NCBI GenBank assembly: GCA_035578905.1
Contig: JAQJVL010002528.1
Location: 1 to 64,000, forward strand
DNA length: 64,000 nucleotides
Reading direction: 5' to 3'
Source of the DNA: Stictocephala bisonia
Lineage: Eukaryota; Arthropoda; Insecta; Hemiptera; Membracidae
Below, in pieces: positions 22,260-33,561 of the stretch. The position numbers and the translations under genes were made by a program. Below the pieces are notes generated by a model, which did not search any database, was not told where the DNA came from, and saw only the letters and a program-made list of their open reading frames with translations. Position 1 is the first letter of the stretch; each line of letters starts with the position of its first letter.

Positions 22260-22690
22260 AACTTACCCTGACACCAGTAGTTACACTTAATCCACCGTAC
22301 AATGATCACCCTTGACCAACAAAATAAATTGTTAATACTTACCCTGACACCAGTAGTTACACTTAATCCACCGTAAAATAATCTCCCTTGACCAACAACA
22401 TTTTTAATGGAGAGGCTGTAGGTAATGGACTAAGTTGGAGACTTTCCACGCAGCCGGTCGGGCTTGGTTCACAATGTAACCATATATGTATTTTATCCTT
22501 AAGCTGTTCCCAAGTCACATTAAGCCAGTGGTCCAATGAGCCTACAAAACAAAAATGGGCTTGTCTAAGCAGACGAGGGGAACTGCGTCTTAATTAGACA
22601 TCTCTCCCCACTAAAAGCCATATGAGCTTACTTGTTACCAACAGTATAAGTTGTTTATGCATACTTACCCTGACACCAGTGGTTACACTA
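22260..22690. repeat. Dispersed repeat around ACTTACCCTGACACCAGT
   Basis: ACTTACCCTGACACCAGTAG followed by TTACACTTAATCCACCGTA occurs at about 22262 and again at about 22337 (75 bp period, with CCCTTGACCAACAA in both), and a diverged third copy is at about 22662. On the - strand each copy carries CAGGGTAAGT, a near-consensus splice donor. No coding frame runs through the units. Confidence 0.85.
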
Positions 22691-23990
22691 ACCCATTATA
22701 TAATGAATTATTTTCAAATAGAAACAGAGTTTTACAATCAAGTTTCAGGTCTGCCTATGGCTGGTGTACTCAGTCCTATAATTAGTAATATTTTTATGGA
22801 TCACTTTGAAAACATTATTTTTGAAAATTGGAAAAATACAAAACCTAAAATTTGATTAAGGTATATTGATGATATCTTTTGTGTTTGGGAAGAAAAATTG
22901 AACATATATAATGAATTCAAATTTTCCTGTATGTTCACATATATAAATAAAATAAGACAGACAGTAAAATTCACTATTGAAAATGAAGTTAATGGAGAAA
23001 TTCCTTTCTGGACGTTTTTATTACTAAGACAAATGAAAACAAAATTAAGACTTCTCTTTTTCACAGAAAAACTTCCAGTGGACAGTATCTAAATTATAAT
23101 TCAAATCATCCTCAACATGTTAAAATTGGTCTTGTACAAAGTTTATATAAAAGGATTGTTACGTTAGTCACAGATAAGAAAGACAAAATACTTGAAGAAA
23201 AAGATATGACAGATCTGTTGATTAAAAATGATTATCCCAGAGGAATTATTGAAAAAGTAAAAAGAAAAACAAAAGCTCCACTATAAATAAAAATTGTGAA
23301 CAACAGAAACATCTAACAGCAGTTATGATTCCATATGTAAAAGGAATATCTGAAAAAATTCGTAAAGTTAATTCAAAATTTAACATCCGAACTGTATTTA
23401 ATTCGTCCAACAATCTAAGAAACCATTTAGCTAAATTAAAACCAAAAAATAAACAACAAGAAAGAAAAAAAATGTAATAAATAAAATTGATTGTCATTGC
23501 AGTAAAACTTATATAGGTCAAACTTCAAGACCAATTTCAAAAAGAATAAATGAACACATTTACAATTAAAAAAGAAAATATAGAAAAATCAAAATTAGTT
23601 GAACATGCTATTAATGAAAAAAATAATATAAATTTTAATTCTACAAGTGTAATTTTAAAAGAACCCTTGTGGACCAAAAGAAACCAAATTGAAAGTGCAT
23701 GTATGGCAGTTTTGAAAGATGAATATGTGTATTTCCCAACCGTCTCTAAATTTTAGTAATATGGTTTTACCTTTAATTAAAAGATGAAATATCATTGAAC
23801 ATTGAAAATTCTAAACCATATTTTAATTCATAATAATTCTTATCAAACAGCCACTTAGATTTAATTTAACTAGTATTTAATGTTTTACATAAGATTTTTT
23901 TGTAATTTTTTTTATTCACACATGTTTTCTGTTTATACTGTATTTACAACTGAAGATGCCTTAACCGGCAAAAGCGCTCTTAATGAAAAT
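22691..23990 (+). mobile_element. Penelope-like element, RT and GIY-YIG, dead
   Basis: Reverse transcriptase blocks read VSGLPMAGVLSPIISNIFMD (PMG-type block before a conserved S-P) and LRYIDDIFCVWEE (the YIDD-type catalytic box of Penelope elements), then frameshifted FWTFLLLR. Downstream, CHCSKTYIGQTSRPISKRIN and EHIYN form the GIY-YIG endonuclease (TYIGQTSR with the catalytic Arg), ending near 23755 with NQIESACMAVL. Penelope-like elements combine exactly these two domains. Multiple stops inactivate it. A 3' region with a hammerhead-like core follows (23950-23985). Confidence 0.85.
23950..23985 (+). other. Hammerhead-like core in Penelope 3' region
   Basis: CTGAAGA, then a stem TGCC-TTAACC-GGCA, then AAAGCGC. 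This is the hammerhead layout CTGATGA, stem II, GAAA with changes in both core boxes. It lies about 190 bp downstream of the GIY-YIG frame, as the equivalent site does in the other Penelope remnant (8527). Confidence 0.4.
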
Positions 23991-26265
23991 TAAATTTGTG
24001 GAATTTTACAAAAAAATTACTTTCTATTTACAACCAGGGGTTTCACTCAACCTACCTTAGACCATTAACTATAGAAACAAAAAAAACTGGCCCAATCTTA
24101 TTAGTCCCATAAATCAGGGTTTTTTGTTTGGTGAAATTAGTTATTTTAGGTTTTTCAGATGTAGTACCAGCAATCTCCCTTTTTCTATCTCTCTTCATCC
24201 CTCTCTCCAGCACACGATGAAGTGATGAATAGCTGAGCCAAATAGTCGTCTGAGCGCTCAGTTGAAAAAATCATTTTTAGATAGCAGTGACTGCACATGT
24301 CTATAGTACATGCATTGGCCTAGGAAGTCTTATTTGTTTTTTAGTCAGTACTAAATTTTCTTGATCAACAAAATAATTTTGTTACTATCTCGCTGTTACC
24401 TTACTTGTCGTTATACTTTAACCATACATGCTAAATTAAGGGGCAGGTAGAGCATTTCTCTTAACAGAAACCGGAATATCAAGGGAAAAAACAAATGTTG
24501 ACAGTTTACATTACTGTTCACATTTCCCCAAATTATTTTTTAAATACTTATCCATCATTCACAAAATTCTTTAACTGTAGCAAAGATCCTTTAAACTATG
24601 GCAGAACGACTTATCATTAACGTATAGTTGGTATTAAACTGGTATCTTAATTCATTTACCCCACTTCTCCTTACATCTTACCTTATTTGTGTATCAACAA
24701 TGCATTTTTGCAGATTACCTTAAAGAATCTGATTATCACAATTACGATCTGATTTTCCTCACAACAGCTTATTGGCAAAGTTTTATGAGCTTTTACTTAT
24801 GTGTAGTACAATTTCCAGCAATTAATTTTAATACTTTATTTCAGATTATACTTGGTCAGGTATAGTCATTGTTACTTATGCAAATATTTCTGATGTGCAT
24901 AAATTTGATATGGTAGATCTGATGTCTTTTACATATTTGAGGTAGTTGTATATTCATATTTATTACTAGATCATTCTTTTTTCATAGATATTTGTAAAAG
25001 TTATTAATTGATGAAAAGTGAGAGTAAAAGTGCTTACATTTTCAGTGCCCAAATCTAAACTGGTCATTTCTAAATAGTGTATTTTATCACACTCATATCA
25101 CTAGTGTCAAAATAAAATAAAGTCAATTAACAATTTTATAACTAGGAAAAATTTGTACAGTTAGTGTATGTTGGTACACATGCTTTCGTTATTAAAATTA
25201 TTTAAGTAATTCGCTGATGCCACTTTCAGAACAGTATTTGTGATAATACTCCAGCTTCTAAAAAACTCAATAACAACAATAAAAAATGGCTCATTGACAA
25301 AACAACATCGGTCAACTCATTTTATTGGTTGATAGCTGTGCAACTCGGGTCATACTGCATCAGCAGCATTTGTCCTTCTCATTATTTGATACTATTTTAC
25401 ATACTATCACAAATCTTTGAAACCATTTTCTCAATATACCTTTAACTGTTCTGTAGTACAATTGATCCTGGTTTAAACATTCATTGAAAAAAATCAACAG
25501 CCAATACCTAAACCGTATATTAAGTAATTTTTACTCGACTATCACTTATCTTAGGTTTTCCAAACTTTTCTAACTAAAAAGAAGGTTATTTACTAGATCA
25601 TACAGTTGGTATTTCCTTAACTGACATAACTAACATGGCTTATTTGGAATTAGATTTTGTTCTGAATTATATTTTCACAGATGATATAAAAGTTCTAATC
25701 ACCTCCCTTTATTTCAATTTATTCCAATTTTAATTGAAACATAAAGCTAAGATCTTAGATCTAGTAATAACACATTGATGTGTGTGCTCACATCACTTAC
25801 TGAACATAACCATGCCTACAAATAATCATACATTTAATATCAGTCCCCATATTTTATTATAACCCCCCTAAATTCACTATCAGGCTTTGTTTTAATGAAC
25901 CTAACAAGTCCAGGCTTCCACATTTCAAATTCAAGGTTTTAATACAACAGTTTTAATTTAATTAAATACAACAGTTTTCGTTTTATATGATCTGTCAAAA
26001 AGTAGTTAACTCATGAATATGTAGTATATATTATAGGTAAAGTATTTAAATTATGTCCACTAAGTAATATAACCATTGTCTTAGGTTAGAATGAGGTGGA
26101 CCAAAGACGGTCCATATGTTTGTGCCGTAGCGAAGCACGGGTAAACAACTAGTACTGTGCATTAAACAATAGAATCCTATTATGAAGAATTTGTTTAGGC
26201 CAATACAGTGTTTAGAATGACGAAGTTAATAAATTTATCATGGTAATAAAAATACCATGTACCCT
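23991..26265. other. Spacer, nothing recognised
   Basis: AT-rich, no conserved frame. A short CCGTAGCGAAGCACGGGTAA motif at 26130-26150 resembles the GAGCGTAGCGAAG motif at 10810 and is probably repeat-derived. Confidence 0.5.
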
Positions 26266-26533
26266 TTTCGTACACGTAGATGCTAATTACGCTGTACGTC
26301 GATGATATTTTTCCACAGTAGCATTGACCCAACCACCTGCCTGTACACATATGGTGTCATTGACCCACCCGTGCACGTACGGTCTCATTGACCCATCCAC
26401 CCGCCTGTACATTTACAGTTATAGTATGTACAGTGATGTCTACTCACCCACCCAGACACCTACAGTGGTGTTTACCCGTCCACCCTCCTAAACACGTACA
26501 GTGATGTATACTCACCCACCCAGACATTTACAG
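26266..26533 (-). repeat. Minisatellite block, inverse orientation
   Basis: Reverse complement of the 1279/2661 family: units of TGACCCACCCGTGCACGTAC type, with CATTGACCC spacing near 26320-26400 and a diverged CAGTGATGTMTACTCACCCA subfamily after 26430. It is more decayed than the blocks at 1279-3113. Confidence 0.75.
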
Positions 26534-26801
26534 AATATTAAATACATATAAATAAATGCACAGTAATAATTTCTTATCATTTGCTTTTTGACCACTTTGA
26601 ATCTTTTTTTACGCCCGTACAGCAGTATTGACGATTATAAGTACTCTTATATGAAGTTCATGTGTATAATAACAGTTGGTATTTGGAAAAGTAATAAAGC
26701 TATGATTAATTTCTACAACTAGTGTATTATGTAAAGAGTATCTGTTTTTATTGGAAATTAGTGTTATGATTTAGTTAATGAATGTTCTATAATGCTCAAA
26801 G

Positions 26802-27477
26802 TTAACCCTTAAAACGCATTATCCGAATTGTGTACAATTGCCCATAACGCGGTATCCGTATATTTACATTAGTAGATATTTATAAACTTAGATTAAATTA
26901 AATACGCAGCAGCGAGCTCTATGGTTCAAGATCAACACTATTTTTAGGTTGTTATTCGGTTATGAATCATGAACTGGTTACTATGCAACAACTGTAATAA
27001 ATATGACGTTTTTACTAATCACTGCCATTTTCTAAGTTACCTTTAGCGCTCAATGCGTTGATATGCGGACCGTGAAGACAGACAACGTGCCGCACAGAGT
27101 TCAGTCGCTTGTTGTTTGTTTTGTGTTCCAAACGTTATTACTAACCTTGTTTGAGTAAACAACTTTTAAATTTACCCTTTACTTTATAATTTTTCCTGTT
27201 TCATTTATTTAAGTTATAAATAATTCCATTTTATTGTTACATAGTCTAGTTGTATTCTGTAGGATTGTAAATATTTTCACAATGACTAACCCGGACGATT
27301 TCGACAAATAAAAATGTAAAAAAAGTATTTCACAGTTATATTTATTTTTTTAACCTTGCAATAAACTGGTTAAAATAGAAAAAATATAACTTTAGAGAAA
27401 ACAAAAATTATATGAATACAAAAAATCGAACGTTAATTATACAATTACAAACAATTACTCAGCGCTTTAAGGGTTAA
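26802..27477 (+). mobile_element. piggyBac-like TTAA element, 668 bp
   Basis: TTAA at 26802-26805 and 27474-27477; ends CCCTTAAAACGC and GCGCTTTAAGGG are inverted. Subterminal palindrome AATTGTGTACAATT at the left. Near 27284 a short frame MTNPDDFDK followed by a stop may be the start of a lost transposase. Non-autonomous. Confidence 0.85.
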
Positions 27478-27814
27478 TGTATTAAAATGCATGCAAATAA
27501 CAATCAATATTTCAAAAGATTTCCATTAATTTAATAAAAAATAATAAATATATTTAAAAAAAAGCAAATTAATGTTATATAAGAAGTAAAATTATGAATC
27601 TAAATCCTTATTTATTTTTACAAGTAAGATTATTTTAACATTTGAGTTACAGAAGACATGATTTCCTATAATTGGAAGTAAGGTAGCAATGCCTAAACTG
27701 GTGGCCATCTAGATGAGACACTCTTCTTGCAGACATGTACTCCCTGCCTGATATGAATGTTCCAAAACTATGGGTAAATCAATTTTGTATGTATTTGGTT
27801 GGACAAATGTAAAT

Positions 27815-27935
27815 TTCTTTATTTGTAAAGTGAAGATAGGGCCTCATGGCCCTTTCTTACACTTAATGGTTCAGATTACCACACATTTAGTTTAAATGTA
27901 TTGCTTGATTTTTCATTTCATACTTTTGCAATACA
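27815..27935 (-). mobile_element. Short LINE 3' tail fragment
   Basis: TTTCTTTATTTG, then AGGGCCTCATGGCCCTTTCT, resembles the 3' end of the - strand LINE at 50447-51410 (AGGGCCACATGGCCCTTTCT). It carries no protein-coding part. Confidence 0.5.
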
Positions 27936-28873
27936 CGCATGCTGAAAAGTCCCAGTTAAAAAATTTCATTTTCAGCATTTGGTCATGTTAAATTATTATT
28001 AAAATATGATTTGTTTAAAAAGCATGTGTAGAAATAGTTGATTTTCGGTTCTGTTGAATTAAAAATCGCTAACTGTTCTTTTAATGTGGTTTTTAATTGT
28101 CTTTCTTTTTGGCCATTGTATAAAGACTTAAGAATAATTTTATTATAAGAATTAAAATTTATGAATTTACAATTTTTTTAATGTTCTTGATATTTTTAGA
28201 TAGTAAAACATATAATAACAGACTGGAAAATCAGCAAATGCTAATCATGCTCCTGAAACAAATCACATTTACTTCCAAAATAAAATAATTAAATGGCTAT
28301 GATTATTTAGATGCTAATGAAACCTTTGAAACTAATAAAAGTGAAAAATGAACCTGGACTATTTTGAAATTCCCTTTACTAACTCTTTTAAATCTTGAAA
28401 TAATTATTCAGTACATTTTTATGTGTATTATATTAATTTATTTGTTTTATAAATTTATTTAACTGTAAAATACTAAACATTTAAAGTTTTAATTTTAATC
28501 CAAGTTTTTGATTATAAATGTTTTTTATGTAATTATAATAATATTTTTATACTGTGACTGATCTTGGTTGATCTGAGCCAATTATTTATTGTTGCAGATT
28601 AGATAGTGTAGTTTCTTTTGGTTTTTTGAGTTCTTATGTATTTTCCTTATAGGTTTATAAATAGCATTTATTTTCTTTTATGATGTATTATTTAATTGAA
28701 AAATTAATTAAACCTAAGTCATATAATTATAAAATTTCATAGAATTTGTAATGGCTTATTTAGAGAATAACACCATACAATAGGATTTCCAAAAGCTCTT
28801 AGTATTCATCGAATAATTCTAACATGAAGGGTGGACTTACATGACTGCAATACCTCGCGTTTCGCAAATTATT
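27936..28873. other. Spacer, nothing recognised
   Basis: Very AT-rich, no frame and no repeat ends. Confidence 0.5.
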
Positions 28874-30629
28874 ATGGGTGTGCGAGTACTCCAAACTTCG
28901 AGTATTTGATCAAGTATTTTACTACTCAAACTCGGCTCGAAGCTTCCGAAACTACTCGAAGTTCGATCGAGTAGTTGTATTTCACGAAATATCAGATTTA
29001 CATCTTAATTTAGTATTAAGAGTAAACAGTTTTACAAGTTATAAGTAACAAATGTGTAAAACTTAATAATACGTTATCAGTTTGGTACACGTAATTATGA
29101 ACTAAACAATATGCCTAAGAATAGGTAGTACACGACGACAGTCAAATGAACTAGTCAACGTAGTGAACCAGTTCGTTCATTGATTTGAACTAGTTCAATT
29201 CAAAGTGAACAACAGAGCTAGGAAGGTAGCGATCACACATGTTGGTTGTCGAGTCGTCACTTGTAACCTAACCTAAAATAGCGTGAATAAAACAGAAGTG
29301 CTGGTTAGTGTCTTTGTGACCCAAGAAAGGGGACGAGAATCTGATTCAAGATGCTCAAAAAGACCTGTTACTGATACAAATCTAATGGTCTGTACGCCGT
29401 GGAAATTATGCATATTTTCGTTCATATCAATAATACCGTTCAATCAAAAGGGTCCCGAGAACGGGTTACTTTACATCCCAAGAATCGAACTTCCCATCTT
29501 TTTCTAGGTGAAAGTTCATCTTGGTTGTAGTATACGAACGTGCAAGGAACCGTTCAGCTCCTTTTCAGAACTGAAATTATCATCGTATATTTTTCGCGAG
29601 CTGATTGAGTTCTAATTTGAGCAGGGAATCGTCCAATGATTTTGCATAAGATAATACCGTATCATATCATATAAAATATGGTAATGGCGTTCTAGCAGCG
29701 TGTGATACAATATTATTGATTTATTATCCGTCAAATAAAAAATAGATATATAAATATCCGTGGCGAATGTCTATTAATTATTATTCCGAAAACACCTTAG
29801 ATCGCCAAAACTGTGTGCAATTTTTGCGCATACGATATTTTTTCCTGTCAAATTGTTGAACGGTTTTCTGACTAGGTTAGACAATAACACAGTTGGATGT
29901 AAAAGGTGGTAAAAAGTATGATAATTTTAATTCGTAAACTCACTGAATGGTTCCCTGTTCACATTGACGTTGATGTAAACTGTAAAACAATCACGAATCA
30001 ACACAAGTGAGGGAGAAATATGTTGGAAGACCTTTTCTAAACAAAATACGAAGTATTTAGAGATTCAGAAAAGTTTTTATTGAACCGAAGCCTTGTCAGT
30101 TTTGTTTTTTATTCATAAGTTTATAATTTAGCTGCCCAAAAACTTCACTGTATCACGAGTTGGCACTTAGCTGATATTTCAGACTGCATCTAGTCGCCAA
30201 TATCGGGTAGACCTATTATATTAGCCAACTACGTCTATGGTTTTCATTCGATTACACCAGGTTTTAATGAATTTCTTGTTATGACATAATTATTTATCTG
30301 TTCAGTGTAGCCTCATGTATCAAAGTAGTTTCAAGTTGCACATATTTCATTACCGATCATAATTTAAAAACTAATTCATCCTAAGCGACTTTAAAATTTA
30401 TTTTTAGCAAACCGGCTTAGTTATTATTATCAATCGATTGAACTACAATCTTTGTCATCCAGATTTTCAAATTTGATTATATAATTCAGAGCTTATTTCC
30501 GGTTAGTTGTAACCTTGTTATTACTGAATTAAATACCCACAGAATACAGATCCACTCTTCTTGGCGTGTACACAATCAATTTTTTGTTGAGAGGAGGCAA
30601 TTCAGAAAGCAAATGACTGCATTTGGCGA
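28874..30629. mobile_element. hAT-like family 2, copy A (right end lost)
   Basis: Starts TGGGTGTGCGAGTACT and runs nearly collinear with copy B (38750-41103) up to GCATTTGGCGAT at 30629, after which similarity stops; the last 540 bp of the family are missing. Shared landmarks are GAACTAGTTC-type palindromes near 29140-29210, CCTAACCTAAAATAGCGT, and GGCGTGTACACAATCAATTT near 30560. Frames in the shared part differ between the copies, so it is non-coding. Confidence 0.85.
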
Positions 30630-31277
30630 TGACAGGGGGCCTCTCATCAGGGGTAGCCTGTAAGAGAGGCAAGCTACTATAACCGTCATGCATGTGTTTT
30701 AGTAATGATCTATGACCCATTAGTGGCCATTGGCGAAGAAATATAGCGTACAAATTATGTAGTTTTAATTTGAAACCTTTTATCAATCATAATTGCAACA
30801 CATGTAATTGATGATGTGACCGTACTTTATGTTTGTGTCAATAAAATATTGATTAATTAACTCTTATCAGGATATAGTTCTTAGGTTTGAACACGGTATT
30901 AATAAACATTTCTTGTAAAGTTCTTTTAGTTGAAAACCATTTCCATTCCTTTCCTTTGTATGGTCTGAAGATGATATATGTGATGTACCAAAATAGATTA
31001 TCATAACATTTGTATTTTTGAAACAGTTACTAGTTTGAAACAACTTCTGATTTGAACTGAAACTTACTAGAGAGATATTTAGAACAACCCTCATTAAGCA
31101 CAAAAAATAAAATAAACTGTGGGAAATTTGGAGTAAATTTGGAAATAACCTCTATCGCAATTGACAACGATTACAGTTGTGTATTGAATGTATTAATGTA
31201 GCTATACCATGTTAAGAAAAGTTAAGATAACTTTTTTGACCCTATCTTGTCAGTAAAAAATATTCCTTTTCTTACAG
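30630..31277. other. Spacer before a candidate exon
   Basis: No supported gene. AT-rich, with a CTTTTCTTACAG acceptor at its right edge. Confidence 0.4.
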
Positions 31278-31410
31278 GTACTCTTAGTTTTTGGTGTGTT
31301 GATCTTAGCAATATGGATAAGGCATTTGAAATGCTTGAGACCTTCAAGCGTCATGGCTGAAGCGTCATGGCGCTGATAGTTTGAAAGACCATATTTCATC
31401 TCAGTTTAAG
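31278..31410 (+). pseudogene. Candidate exon with a 14 bp duplication, unidentified
   Basis: Bounded by a strong acceptor (TTTTCTTACAG) and a strong donor (TTTAAG/GTAAGT). From 31280 the frame reads TLSFWCVDLSNMDKAFEML, then ETFKRHG, then a stop. The stop lies inside a tandem repeat of AAGCGTCATGGC (two copies, 14 bp period). If one copy is ignored the frame stays open for 39 codons to the donor, ending ADSLKDHISSQFK. I do not recognise the protein. It may be a real exon carrying a disabling duplication, an exon with an assembly error, or part of a repeat. No flanking exon was found. Confidence 0.35.
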
Positions 31411-31945
31411 GTAAGTTCTGTAAAAAGTTAAGTTGTTTATAAATAATTCCTGATATATTTATTTCAACTGCTGAGTTAATCGGTAGAAAATTTAATTTAT
31501 TATCGCTGTATGTGTTGTTGTTTAGATTTATAAAATCTATGTGGACTTTTAATTAGGGGAAGGGGACTATTCATGTCCTGGTTTATGAAATGGACAATTG
31601 TGTATTGTATGTATGTACAGGGTAATGGAAAAGTAAGGATACCTGATATTACTTTTTAACAACTGCACATAGAAAAACCAAACTGAGTATACTTCAGTAG
31701 GGTATACAATTGTTTTTTTTAGTTGGTATCACAAGATTGGTCCTGCTCCCAAAATACCAAATTTAGGGAACTTGAAGTTTTAAGTATAAACCTCCATCAA
31801 GTTACACCTCTTTTATAATTAAGGTTCTTTATAAAAGAAAACGAACAGAACAGCGAATCTCAGAGGTCACTATGTCATCTCAATACAAAATTGCAGTTAA
31901 TTCAAATTAAAAATATGTAATCTAAAATTTTTTTAAAAAAACAAG

Positions 31946-32194
31946 CTATAAACATACTAACTTCATTAAATAGTCAAATAAAAATGCTAAGCTGTTGATC
32001 AATTCTGAATCAGCAAGCAAGATTGATTGAAAATCCTGTGAAATTCTTGCACAATTCAGTTTCTCAAATAGTTTGTGTGGGCTTGTTTTAAACACTTTGT
32101 CTTTAATGTGACCCGAACTATGATCTGTAATAAAGTAATCTAGATCAGGTGACCTTGTAGGCCACTCAATAGCTCTCCAACAATTGGGAAACAT
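31946..32194 (-). pseudogene. Tc1/mariner-type transposase fragment
   Basis: Reads FPNCWRAIEWPTRSPDLDYF, then GHIKDKVFKTSPHKLFEKLN. The block W..IEWP.RSPDL.....WGH+K..V+.T.P is the third DDE segment of a well-known insect Tc1-like family; the catalytic Asp in SPDL is kept. Orientation and position match its host element. Confidence 0.7.
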
Positions 32195-32460
32195 GTTGTT
32201 TGAATAAGTGCGGACATATTTTTGTAATATTATGCTCCTTTTTTATTATTTAAACATAAAATAGTTACACATGAAGAGAATACCAGTCTTGTTAGTTACT
32301 TCTACCTTAGAAGTTCTATAAATTTGTTTTCAATATGCCTTACAAATATTTAATATATTTTATTCATGCTTTTCTAGACCAGAGCTGTTAGTAATCTGAT
32401 AAATAATCATTTCACCAATGAGGAGTTAAGAAACAATAACATGGGAAAGCTGATTCCATG

Positions 32461-32640
32461 TTAACCTTTTCACCGCGTAAAGAGACTAAAGTCGACTACT
32501 CGCCAATTATGCTATATGCAGCCAAAATCGGCTTTAGTCCATGACAGTAGAAAAACATATCCATTGGCTGCGTAAGTCGACAATAGTCCCAAGTTAGTAA
32601 AATCAACATTATTTGCTCTTTGTATAGTGCTGCAGCCATG
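32461..32640. mobile_element. TTAA element, one end
   Basis: TTAACCTTTTCACCGCGTAA followed by AGACTAAAGTCGACTACTCG and a later inverted GTCGACAATAGTCCC (32576-32590). A CCTTTT terminus next to TTAA with family-specific subterminal inverted motifs is the same layout as the complete TTAA elements here. The other end was not found. Confidence 0.45.
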
Positions 32641-33198
32641 TGGCGACTTTTGGAACGAGATAAGTCACATGACTTGTTTGTTTGTTTACTCTCAGTAACT
32701 CTCAGTCATGTGCTTTGGCTAATACTTCTGCTATGTTTAGTGAAGTTTGATTGTTTTTATTAGTGTTTCCTTTTATTTAGTGATTATTAATTTTTTATTT
32801 ACGGTAATAAACCATTTACAATAATACAGGCAATATAGATTTATAACAAATATATAAATTAGATAAGAATAAAAATGAATATTATAATAAATATATGAAA
32901 AAAATATACTGATATAAATTAGCTTTACAACTGATAGGTCATGTTGTAAAATGTATATAAAACCTAAAAGAGACTAAAAGAAGAACACTCAATAAGGTAG
33001 GTCTTTGGCCAAGTACTTCACATTCAGCTCACTAGAGGCAAAAAAAGTCCACTCGTACTGAGATAAGATTTCCAAGTTGTAGAATGCAAGCAATAGTGGA
33101 CTGCTGGGTGTAATTGGTGCTGCACTGTCTCCTAGCAAACAGATATTTGGATATTGTGGCACTTGGAATGTGAAAGAAAATCTTTCAAGTAAATTAGG

Positions 33199-33548
33199 TA
33201 GGGGTATGGGAGTAGTGATTTTTGAGTTCGAGTCGAGTCGAGTAGTTGGCATTTTTTCGAGTATCGATTATTTACGAGCGAGTATTTACAGAAGGATAAG
33301 TTCACCCAAGACAAGTGTAAAAGGCAAACACCATCCTAAGCCTATGTTGTTTTGCCAGATTCGGAAATATATACATCTAAACTGAACTCAATAATTTTGA
33401 TTTGTTGTTTGTAACTGTAACATTTGATAAATAAAACTTTACTTCCTGCCTTCCTACATTTTATGTAGCATTATTTGTTTAACCTTTTTTCATAAATAAT
33501 ACTATGTAAGAAACTAAAAAAGTATATTATTAATTGAAACAAAGTATA
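33199..33548. mobile_element. hAT-like family 2, copy C (inverted end)
   Basis: TAGGGGTATGGGAGTAGTGA, then GAGTTCGAGTCGAGT, is the inverse of the right end of copy B (41103 leftwards). Similarity holds for about 345 bp, through CAATAATTTTGATTTGTTGT and TATATTATTAATTGAA. The rest of the element is absent. Confidence 0.8.
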
Positions 33549-33561
33549 TCAATGAATGAAA

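Noticed and set aside
22388..22597. 69-residue frame between the repeat units
   Set aside because: Bounded by repeat copies, no motif and no support from splice sites on the + strand.
31278..31410. Identification of the orphan exon as an RTEL1/FANCJ-type helicase from the text SFWC
   Set aside because: Only four or five residues resemble those helicases; the rest does not fit their order of motifs.
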